Shown here: piece by piece, positions 1-5,791 of the stretch
Layout of the letters: each line of letters begins with the position of its first letter
Numbering within the stretch: the stretch's first letter is position 1
Assembly (NCBI GenBank): GCA_024230695.1
Contig: JAAERC010001065.1
Span: 1-7,759 of the forward strand
Direction of reading: 5' to 3'
Length of the DNA stretch: 7,759 bases
Origin: Candidatus Zixiibacteriota bacterium
GTDB lineage: Bacteria; Zixibacteria; MSB-5A5; GN15; PGXB01
Position numbers and translations under genes: made by a program
The notes under the pieces: model-generated
What the model was told of the DNA's origin: nothing
The model's database searches: none
Seen by the model: the letters and a program-made list of their open reading frames with translations, nothing else

Positions 1-204
1 CTGGAATCACATAAAATGTCTGCACAATTAGATCCAAATAGTGCCACCAATTTTTTTAATACGGCCTATATATTTATAGAGATGAAAGTGTTTGATTCGG
101 CTCAGTTATATGTGAATGCCGGATTAAAAATAGATCCAAAATACCCGCGTGCAGGAAAGTATCAACAAAGTATCCAAGAAGGTCTTTCGAAGCGTGGTTA
201 TTAA
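1..204 (+). CDS. TPR-like protein, C-terminal end (partial, 5' cut by window edge)
   Basis: This reading frame is open from base 1 to a TAA at 202-204. The ATG at 16 is probably internal, because the frame has no stop upstream of it and I see no Shine-Dalgarno site in the few bases available. The visible 67 residues are hydrophilic, with one stretch (roughly residues 16-52 of the fragment) that fits a tetratricopeptide repeat: an Asn-rich lead, AYIF, a central FDSA, then GLKIDP and YPRA, matching the TPR spacing of small and aromatic residues and the closing Pro. The protein ends shortly after, at KRGY, so this is the last repeat plus a short tail. TPR proteins are scaffolds for protein-protein contacts; the specific role cannot be told from this fragment. 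The gene lies on the opposite strand to the aro operon and is probably unrelated to it. The sequence shows the frame and the repeat-like pattern; the TPR assignment is inference from one repeat. Confidence 0.6.
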   Translation: MESHKMSAQLDPNSATNFFNTAYIFIEMKVFDSAQLYVNAGLKIDPKYPRAGKYQQSIQEGLSKRGY

Positions 205-229
205 ATAATATATGTAACTATCAAAGAAC

Positions 230-258
230 TTGACAATTTACCGATTATAAGATAAAAT
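230..258 (+). promoter_or_regulatory. Sigma-70 type promoter for tRNA-His
   Basis: A perfect -35 hexamer TTGACA (230-235) is followed by a 17-base spacer and a -10 hexamer TAAAAT (253-258), one base from the TATAAT consensus. Transcription would start near 265, giving a 5' leader of about nine bases before the tRNA at 274. The position, spacing and lack of another downstream plus-strand gene assign it to the tRNA. The start point is inferred. Confidence 0.8.
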
Positions 259-273
259 ACGTCCTGTAAAAAT

Positions 274-349
274 GCTGGGGTAGCTCAGTTGGTCTTAGAG
301 CATCAGATTGTGGATCTGAGGGTCGGGAGTTCGAATCTCCCCCCCAGTA
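274..349 (+). tRNA. tRNA-His (anticodon GTG)
   Basis: The sequence folds into a full cloverleaf. The acceptor stem is 274-280 with 342-348, the D stem GCTC/GAGC is at 283-286 and 298-301, the anticodon stem TCAGA/TCTGA is at 303-307 and 315-319, and the T stem GGGAG/CTCCC is at 325-329 and 337-341 with loop TTCGAAT. The anticodon loop 308-314 reads TTGTGGA, giving GTG, which decodes histidine. The variable region is five bases. The 3' CCA is not encoded, so CCA must be added enzymatically. The ends are unusual for tRNA-His: the base before position 1 is T (273), not the G-1 normally encoded, position 1 pairs with 72 as a G-U wobble (274 with 348), and the discriminator is A (349), not C. No alternative folding restores a G-1, because shifting the acceptor stem by one base loses the conserved U8. 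Confidence 0.95.
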
Positions 350-390
350 TTTTTATTATTTATCACTACATAAAACCAATTTATTCTGAT

Positions 391-834
391 TTATAATTTT
401 ATTATGGATTCTAGGGCTAATATATATCCATACCACCCTAATCCGGTGATTTGGCCAATACAGGCCGGGGCAATAACAGAATGTCGTCGGAATTCTTCAC
501 GTGAATATATATTTGATATATGCACTTCGATTACCGGTAAACCAATTGCAGAGACGGCATCAAAGATAGCAATACTATAATGAGTATATGCTCCGGGATT
601 AATAACGACGCCGTTGCTATTTTCCATTGCGTTATGTAGAGCGTCAATTATTTCACCTTCAGAGTTAGACTGTATAATTTCAAGATCAATATTATTTTGA
701 TTCGCAAACTCATTTAGCTTTGCATTAATATCATCTAACGACATCGTGCCATAAATCTCTGGTTCTCTTTTTCCGAGAAGATTCAGATTCGGCCCATGAA
801 TCACCAGATATTTTTTTTTGTTAGAATCGCTCAT
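391..834 (-). CDS. aroQ: 3-Dehydroquinate dehydratase, type II
   Basis: This 147-residue cytoplasmic enzyme carries out shikimate step 3, the dehydration of 3-dehydroquinate to 3-dehydroshikimate by the anti, enolate-type mechanism of the dodecameric type II family. The length is typical of the family. Visible signature blocks are GPNLNLLG (14-21) followed by catalytic Arg23 and lid Tyr28, QSNSEGE (55-61), NPGAYTH (79-85), and EVHISN (103-108) with the active-site His105, then REEFRRHS (112-119). The family QSNxEG block has Ser at the variable place. The end IGQITGLGWYGY (126-137) is also typical. The ATG at 834 overlaps the aroB stop as ATGA, with only a weak GGGA upstream, so translation is probably coupled to aroB. 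It is the last gene of the operon. The gene ends 41 bases from the convergent tRNA-His. The assignment is secure. Confidence 0.97.
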   Translation of the reverse strand: MSDSNKKKYLVIHGPNLNLLGKREPEIYGTMSLDDINAKLNEFANQNNIDLEIIQSNSEGEIIDALHNAMENSNGVVINPGAYTHYSIAIFDAVSAIGLPVIEVHISNIYSREEFRRHSVIAPACIGQITGLGWYGYILALESIIKL

Positions 835-1907
835 AATTTCCCAAGTGACTTTATAAAGCTCTTTTTATCTACTTCTTTTATTATTGATCGGCCAACCCCT
901 TTTAGCAACACAAAACGGACTTTTTTATTAACAGCCTTTTTATCATGACACATTGTAGCCCAGATTCTTGTAAGATTCAATTTTCCCAATTTATTTTTCC
1001 CGAGTAACCTCTTTATAATAGCAATTGTTTCCTGATGTTTTGATAGATCAATGAGTTTATAGTTTTCCGATAAATTCAAAGCTAGAAGCATCCCCCACCC
1101 GACCGCGACACCATGCGAAATATTTTTATATCCACCCGAAGTCTCCAGAGCATGACCAAAAGTATGGCCAAAGTTTAATATCATTCTCAAGTCTTTTTCA
1201 AACGGGTCTTTTTGGATAATCTCCGCTTTTAATTTAGCCGACTTTTTAATCAGAGATTCTATAATTTTTGAATCTCTGTTTATAATTTTATTGAAATTCT
1301 TGCAGAAATATACATACAGCTTTTTATCATAAACTAAAGCGATTTTGACCACCTCGAATAAACCGTTAGTGTATTCCGTGTCTGACAAAGTTTTTAGAAT
1401 ATCAGGATCAGTCAATACCAGCTCAGGATTATAAAAGGCTCCAATTATATTTTTTGCCTTTGGATGATCGATCGCTACTTTACCGCCAATAGATGAATCA
1501 ACCTGCGCTATCAAAGTCGTTGGAATATAAATCAACGTGATTCCCCGCATATATGTTGCCGCGACAAATCCGCCCAAATCACCTATTACGCCGCCGCCAA
1601 ATGTTACCAAAGTGGAATAACGATCGATGTTGTTCTCCAGCATATTGGAAATAACTTTATTGTAGGTACGATTATTTTTGTACCGTTCACCATCGGGAAC
1701 TATTATTAACTTTTCTTTTATTCCGGCCCACTTAAATGAAGTATGTAGTTTTTTATACCATAACCGATGAACTTTTTTATTTGTCAGGACTACTATTTTT
1801 CCATTTGATTTTTTCTTAATGATTTGACCAAAGTCAGAAATCAGACCGGTTTTGATTTGAATTGAGTAATTATTATTTGGTGAAACTGATTTTACTTTGA
1901 TATTCAT
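831..1907 (-). CDS. aroB: 3-Dehydroquinate synthase
   Basis: This 358-residue protein carries out shikimate step 2, converting DAHP to 3-dehydroquinate with NAD and a divalent metal (usually Zn) in the cytoplasm. The N-terminal Rossmann-like half has PDGERYKN (71-78) and the NAD-binding GGGVIGDLGGFVAATY (104-119). The linker has TTLIAQVDSSIGGK (130-143) and the substrate loop NIIGAFYNP (153-161). In the C-terminal half the expected metal ligands are Glu185 in GLFEVVK, His248 in NFGHTFGHALE and His265 in SHGVAV; His252 is also present. The residue after His265-Gly is Val267, where the family usually has Glu (HGEAV). The protein is Lys-rich, in keeping with the AT-rich DNA. The length is normal. 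The start ATG at 1907 follows the aroK stop (TAG, 1912-1914) by four bases, and no downstream Met fits the family N terminus better. The function is secure; the effect of the Val is unknown. Confidence 0.97.
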   Translation of the reverse strand: MNIKVKSVSPNNNYSIQIKTGLISDFGQIIKKKSNGKIVVLTNKKVHRLWYKKLHTSFKWAGIKEKLIIVPDGERYKNNRTYNKVISNMLENNIDRYSTLVTFGGGVIGDLGGFVAATYMRGITLIYIPTTLIAQVDSSIGGKVAIDHPKAKNIIGAFYNPELVLTDPDILKTLSDTEYTNGLFEVVKIALVYDKKLYVYFCKNFNKIINRDSKIIESLIKKSAKLKAEIIQKDPFEKDLRMILNFGHTFGHALETSGGYKNISHGVAVGWGMLLALNLSENYKLIDLSKHQETIAIIKRLLGKNKLGKLNLTRIWATMCHDKKAVNKKVRFVLLKGVGRSIIKEVDKKSFIKSLGKL

Positions 1908-1911
1908 TATG

Positions 1912-2448
1912 CTACTCTGTTTTCTCAGAAACTGCGGTGAGTTTGTTATATAATTTTATTATCGTATCAGCCGTTTCCAATGGAGAAATATCAGAATTGT
2001 ATATATGGTTAGGTATTCTATTGTAGTTTTCATTTCTTTTTTCATATAGCCTAATTATATCGTCATTAGTTTTTTGTGCAATCAATGGACGGGTCATATT
2101 TTTGCCAAGTCGTTTTAACAAAACATCAATATTTGCATCGAGACAAAATATAATTCCATTTGTACTTATCAATTCAAGATTTTCATTTTTTAGTAATGTC
2201 CCGCCACCGGTCGCAATTACAGAATTGCTCATTTTGGCTAATTCAACTAATACATTTTGTTCCAACTCACGAAAATACTCCTCACCCTTTTTGTTAAATA
2301 TTTCTGAGATAGTACAACCTTGTTTTTTCTCAATTATTTCATCGGTATCCAAAAACTCAAGACCTAATTTAAGAGCAACTTCCTTACCGACCACTGTCTT
2401 CCCCGTTCCCATAAATCCGGTTATAACTATGTTTTTTTTACAACTCAT
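1912..2448 (-). CDS. aroK: Shikimate kinase
   Basis: This 178-residue cytoplasmic P-loop kinase of the NMP-kinase fold phosphorylates shikimate to shikimate-3-phosphate with ATP (shikimate step 5). Walker A is GFMGTGKT (11-18). The substrate site shows DTD (34-36), Phe59-Arg60-Glu61 and the GGG of ATGGGT (79-84). The lid carries RPL (120-122) and the adenine-side Arg138 lies in EKRNENY. The length is usual for a single-domain shikimate kinase. I chose ATG at 2448 because it gives the compact family N terminus (MSCKKNIVITGFMG) and leaves an 8-base gap after aroC. An in-frame TTG at 2460, overlapping the aroC stop as TTGA, would add four residues and cannot be excluded, since neither start has a clear Shine-Dalgarno site. 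The stop is TAG, the only one in the operon. The gene sits between the enzymes for steps 7 and 2. Confidence 0.96.
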   Translation of the reverse strand: MSCKKNIVITGFMGTGKTVVGKEVALKLGLEFLDTDEIIEKKQGCTISEIFNKKGEEYFRELEQNVLVELAKMSNSVIATGGGTLLKNENLELISTNGIIFCLDANIDVLLKRLGKNMTRPLIAQKTNDDIIRLYEKRNENYNRIPNHIYNSDISPLETADTIIKLYNKLTAVSEKTE

Positions 2449-2456
2449 AATAGTTT

Positions 2457-3578
2457 TCAAACAGTCGTTCTATTATTATAATTGGTTCTGATTTCATCCA
2501 TCGAATCACCGCCGAATTTTTCCAGAAATGATTCGGCAATTGTCCAGGCAGTCAAAGTCTCTCCAATAACACCGGCCGCCGGAACGACGCAGACATCGGA
2601 TCTGACATATGGCGCGCGTGTTGCGGTTTTCTTTTTGAGGTCAACAGATTTAAGCGGGTCTCTCAAAGATGAGATTGGTTTTACAAACCCTCTTAAAATA
2701 AGTGGTTCACCATTGGTCATGCCACCCTCTAACCCTCCGGCTCGATTTGTACTGTGGGTGATAACGTCATCTTTTTGAATGATCTCATCATGGACTTTGG
2801 ATCCATATCTTGATGCATTTATAACACCATCACCAATTTCAAAAGCCTTAACACTGGGTATACTCATAATCATCTGCGCCAGTTTACCTTCTAATTTGCG
2901 GTCGTAATGAACATAACTGCCCAATCCGATTGGTAAATTGACAGCAACTACTTCAAAAACTCCGCCAAGAGTATCTCCTTTATCTTTTGCTTTATCTATT
3001 TCCTGACACATTTTTTTTGATGTTTTATTGTCAAAGCAATACACCGGCGATTTGGTTATTTCATTTTTTATTTGGTCGATTTTCAAATTGCACTTAGGGG
3101 TTTTAACTTTCCCGATTCTGATAACATGACTAAAAACCTCAATTCCAAATTCCGCAAGGAATATTTTTGCAACTGAACCAATTGCAGTTCGCATCGCCGT
3201 CTCTCTCGCGCTTGACCTTTCGATAACATTCTGTATATCTGAGAAGCGGTACTTAACAGCTCCGGCCAGATCGGCGTGTCCCGGGCGTGGAATTGATTTC
3301 TTTTGGGCCTTCCTATTTTTTCTAATAGCCCAATCTTTGTTTTCTATCTGCAAAGCCAATGGTGAACCGATTGTGATTCCATTTCGAAGGCCACCAAGAA
3401 TTACTACTTTATCCTTTTCAATTTTTTTCATTCGATTCCCGCGACCGTAAGATTTCTGTCTTCGGGAAAGATCTACATTGATTATTTTTTCATCAATCTC
3501 AAGTCCTGCCGGGAGCCCTTCAATTATTCCAACTAGAGTCGGCCCATGTGATTCGCCAGCTGTTAAAAATCTAAGCAT
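2457..3578 (-). CDS. aroC: Chorismate synthase
   Basis: This 373-residue FMN-dependent lyase converts EPSP to chorismate (shikimate step 7). It needs reduced FMN but makes no net redox change. Visible blocks are GESHG (8-12) with catalytic His11, SRRQKSYGRGNRM (38-50), RPGHADL (98-104) with the second conserved His101, and RSSARETAMRTA (121-132), the FMN/substrate Arg and Ser cluster. Further on are DTLGGVFEV, NRAGGLEGGMTNGEP and KPISSL, then VRSDVCVVPAAGVIGE and EKFGGDS near the C terminus. The last blocks resemble the Gram-positive/Thermotoga type more than E. coli AroC. No flavin reductase domain is fused, so this is a monofunctional enzyme that relies on external FMN reduction. The ATG at 3578 starts one base after the aroE stop and has GGGA eight bases upstream. 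The stop is TGA. The assignment is secure. Confidence 0.97.
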   Translation of the reverse strand: MLRFLTAGESHGPTLVGIIEGLPAGLEIDEKIINVDLSRRQKSYGRGNRMKKIEKDKVVILGGLRNGITIGSPLALQIENKDWAIRKNRKAQKKSIPRPGHADLAGAVKYRFSDIQNVIERSSARETAMRTAIGSVAKIFLAEFGIEVFSHVIRIGKVKTPKCNLKIDQIKNEITKSPVYCFDNKTSKKMCQEIDKAKDKGDTLGGVFEVVAVNLPIGLGSYVHYDRKLEGKLAQMIMSIPSVKAFEIGDGVINASRYGSKVHDEIIQKDDVITHSTNRAGGLEGGMTNGEPLILRGFVKPISSLRDPLKSVDLKKKTATRAPYVRSDVCVVPAAGVIGETLTAWTIAESFLEKFGGDSMDEIRTNYNNRTTV

Positions 3579-3579
3579 A

Positions 3580-4506
3580 TTATTTATCCCGTAATTTTCT
3601 TTTGACGTACTTATAAATATCGTCAGGTTCGATATTTATCCCAGTCCAGATATTAAAACTCGCCGCCGCCTGCGCTGTCAGCATATATAGGCCGTCAACA
3701 TATCTGTTTGGGAAATCTATTTGATTTTTGGATAAAGCTTTCGGGCCATAATTCAAATCAAATATTATTGTGTTTTTAAAATATTTATCTTTAGTCAATC
3801 TTTTTAATATTCTTTTTAAAATCAACGAACTGGCCGAGGTTGAGTTAATTAATAAAGCAAATTGATTATCTTGTACTATCTTATTGAGCTTATTCGAATC
3901 ATTTATATTTACTTTGTCAATCTTTGTACTATTACTTAGCTTTTTACAACTACTTATTAACTTTTTTGCTTTTGAAATATCTCTGTTGGCAATTATGATC
4001 GAATCCGGTTTTTGATGAAGCAGTTCAACCATACAAGCTCTGGCGGCGCCGCCTGCCCCAAACAGCAAAATCGATTTATTTTTTATATTTATCCTTAATT
4101 TATTCTGTAATGTTTTTTGAACGCCATCAATATCTGTATTATAACCAGTTAACTTACCATTAGAATTTTTTATAGTATTAACCGCACCAGCCTTTTGTAC
4201 CGTTGTATCAGCTTTATCAAGATATGGAATAATCTTTTCTTTAAACGGAAATGTTACATTCAGACCAGATATATTAAGTGTTTTTATACTACTAATAACA
4301 TCTTTCAAATTAGTTTCATTAGTTTCATTGGTTTCATTGGTTTCATTGGTTTCATTGGTTTCATTGGTTTCATTGGTTTCAAAAATACTATAATAATAAT
4401 CTAACCTATATTTCTTAAATAAATAATTATGTATTAATGGCGAAAGAGAATGCGTCAGCGACCCTCCGATAATGCCATACAATTTGTGTTTTATTGAATT
4501 AGTCAT
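3580..4506 (-). CDS. aroE: Shikimate dehydrogenase with an internal (Glu-Thr-Asn)8 repeat
   Basis: This 308-residue enzyme reduces 3-dehydroshikimate to shikimate with NADPH (shikimate step 4). The N-terminal substrate domain has SLTHSLSPLIHN (16-27) with the shikimate-binding Ser20 and Ser22, NVTFPFKE (83-90) with catalytic Lys89, GAVNT (107-111), and NTD with catalytic Asp125. The NADP domain has GAGGAAR (150-156) and ANRD (173-176), whose Arg suits NADP. INSTS, DLNYGP and DGLYMLTAQAA (271-281, Gln279) are the closing family blocks. Between the second strand (YYYSIF, to 42) and the next helix (LKDVISS, from 67) lie eight ETN units (43-66). The Ser20-Lys89 spacing is 69, against 51 for Ser14-Lys65 in E. 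coli AroE, so this part is about 18 residues longer. All catalytic residues survive, so an active enzyme is likely. The ATG at 4506 overlaps the end of aroA by eight bases; the upstream site is only a weak AAAAG. The gene is among the most AT-rich in the operon. Confidence 0.96.
   Translation of the reverse strand: MTNSIKHKLYGIIGGSLTHSLSPLIHNYLFKKYRLDYYYSIFETNETNETNETNETNETNETNETNLKDVISSIKTLNISGLNVTFPFKEKIIPYLDKADTTVQKAGAVNTIKNSNGKLTGYNTDIDGVQKTLQNKLRINIKNKSILLFGAGGAARACMVELLHQKPDSIIIANRDISKAKKLISSCKKLSNSTKIDKVNINDSNKLNKIVQDNQFALLINSTSASSLILKRILKRLTKDKYFKNTIIFDLNYGPKALSKNQIDFPNRYVDGLYMLTAQAAASFNIWTGINIEPDDIYKYVKRKLRDK
4309..4380 (-). repeat. In-frame 9-bp tandem repeat x8 inside aroE
   Basis: Eight head-to-tail copies of a 9-base unit, GAAACCAAT on the coding strand (Glu-Thr-Asn), with no spacer. 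The first six in translation order are identical. The last two, at 4309-4326, carry ACT instead of ACC, a synonymous change. The 9-base period keeps the aroE frame whatever the copy number. The identity of the copies at synonymous sites argues for recent expansion by slippage rather than selection on protein sequence alone. Confidence 0.98.
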
Positions 4507-5791
4507 TTTCTTTTATTAATAAATTCAAATTCTTTATAAATTCAGGGAATGATATATTAACTGATTCAAAATTATATATTTTTGTTTCACCGTTCGCAAT
4601 CAGCCCGGCTATTGCCATTGTCATCGCCAATCTATGATCACCAAATGATTCAACTTCCGTACCAACCAATTGTGTTGGACCGTCTATTTCAAGGCCATCC
4701 GGTTTTTCAACAATTGATGCTCCCAGCCGCTTAAGATCATCGGTAATTGCCTTAAGTCGATCGCTTTCTTTGAACCGTAACTCCTCGGCTCCCGAAATAA
4801 TTGTTTTTCCTTTTGCTTGTGTAGCGGCCAAAGCAAGAATCGGAATCTCATCTATCATCGATGGAATATCTTTGGCAGTTATATTTATCGCGTTTAATTT
4901 TGATGAGGAGACTTTTATTGATCCAAGTGGTTCTTCATTTCTAGTTTTATCCGAAATTATAGATATATCCGCACCCATTTTTTTAAGCGCCGTTAGACTA
5001 CCCAAGCGGGTCGGATTCAGTCCAACTTTGTTTAATGTGATATTCGAATTCTTTACAAGTAGGGCCGCGACAATAAAAAATATCGCCGATGAAATATCGC
5101 CCGGAACAAAGATATCGGTCGGTCTTAATTCTCCGCCTTTGATTTCAATTTTGGGAAATGATGTAAGAATTTTGGCCCCAAGATATTTAAACATCCGCTC
5201 GGTATGGTCGCGCGATTGGTATTTTTCGATAATCGTAGTTGTACCGTCACAAAGTAATCCCGCAATCATCAAAGCCGTTTTGACTTGTGCGCTGGCAACC
5301 GGCATAGTATAAGAAATCGGTTTTAGCCTTTTGCCAATAATTCTAATTGGCGGTTGATTATTATTGTCGCATGAAAATATTTTGGCACCCATACTTTCTA
5401 ATGGATCCATAATTCGTTTCATCGGTCTTTTTTTCAGTGAGTCATCACCGGTTATTTCCGATTCAAAAGATTGCCCAGCCAAAAGCCCTGACATCAAGCG
5501 GATTGTAGTTCCCGAATTGCCGGCATCAAGAATACCAGTCGGCTCGGAGAATCCAAATCGTCCCTTGCCATCAACATCAAAAACTGTATCATCTCGCTTT
5601 TCAATTTTTATACCAAGTTTCTTCAAACAGGAAATAGTTGAGACACAATCAGCGGCAGTAGATAAATTATTTATCGTTGTGATTCCTCTGGCCATCGATG
5701 CAAAAATAACTGCCCGATGTGAAACGGATTTATCTCCGGGAACATCTATTGTACCTTCAAGCCTATTAACAGCTGAAATCACCTTATCCAT
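4499..5791 (-). CDS. aroA: EPSP synthase (3-phosphoshikimate 1-carboxyvinyltransferase), class II-like
   Basis: This 430-residue cytoplasmic enzyme joins shikimate-3-phosphate and PEP to give EPSP (shikimate step 6). The two-domain inverse alpha/beta barrel is represented by PGDKSVSHR (18-26, Lys21), DAGNSGTTIRLM (89-100), KRPM (121-124), SAQVKTA (167-173), SRDHTERM (193-200), GDISSA (231-236), NPTR (259-262), the catalytic DEIP (314-317), KESDR (341-345) and GDHRLAM (384-390). RDHTE, GDKS, SAQVK and NPTR are the blocks used to define class II EPSP synthases (CP4, Bacillus and Staphylococcus types). The Gly of NSGT is kept, unlike the Ala of CP4. ATG at 5791 is preferred: it has an AGG six bases upstream and gives the usual short N terminus. 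An in-frame TTG at 5806 would add five residues. The gene overlaps tyrA by eight bases and aroE by eight. Confidence 0.97.
   Translation of the reverse strand: MDKVISAVNRLEGTIDVPGDKSVSHRAVIFASMARGITTINNLSTAADCVSTISCLKKLGIKIEKRDDTVFDVDGKGRFGFSEPTGILDAGNSGTTIRLMSGLLAGQSFESEITGDDSLKKRPMKRIMDPLESMGAKIFSCDNNNQPPIRIIGKRLKPISYTMPVASAQVKTALMIAGLLCDGTTTIIEKYQSRDHTERMFKYLGAKILTSFPKIEIKGGELRPTDIFVPGDISSAIFFIVAALLVKNSNITLNKVGLNPTRLGSLTALKKMGADISIISDKTRNEEPLGSIKVSSSKLNAINITAKDIPSMIDEIPILALAATQAKGKTIISGAEELRFKESDRLKAITDDLKRLGASIVEKPDGLEIDGPTQLVGTEVESFGDHRLAMTMAIAGLIANGETKIYNFESVNISFPEFIKNLNLLIKEND

Noticed and set aside
274..349. tRNA-His as an integration (att) site for a mobile element
   Set aside because: I see no duplicate of the tRNA 3' end, integrase or phage-like gene in the window; the adjacent genes are core metabolism.
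350..390. Rho-independent terminator between aroQ and tRNA-His
   Set aside because: The T-rich stretch after the tRNA has no dedicated GC hairpin before it, and the minus strand shows only weak AT pairing.
2102..2491. Plus-strand open frame of 129 codons opposite aroK
   Set aside because: It lies antisense to a gene with complete shikimate kinase motifs, has no ribosome binding site and its translation resembles no family; it is a shadow of the real gene.
4309..4380. CRISPR-like or phase-variation repeat
   Set aside because: The units are contiguous with no spacers, so it is not a CRISPR array. A 9-bp period cannot switch the frame, so classical on/off phase variation is excluded; only length variation is possible.
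4195..4404. Plus-strand frame encoding a repetitive Gly-Phe-Ile peptide through the 9-bp repeat
   Set aside because: The hydrophobic repeat is only the reverse reading of the ETN tract; there is no Shine-Dalgarno site, and aroE motifs flank the tract on the other strand.
4770..5312. Plus-strand open frame of 180 codons opposite aroA
   Set aside because: Antisense to conserved EPSP synthase blocks; the openness follows from codon use on the coding strand.
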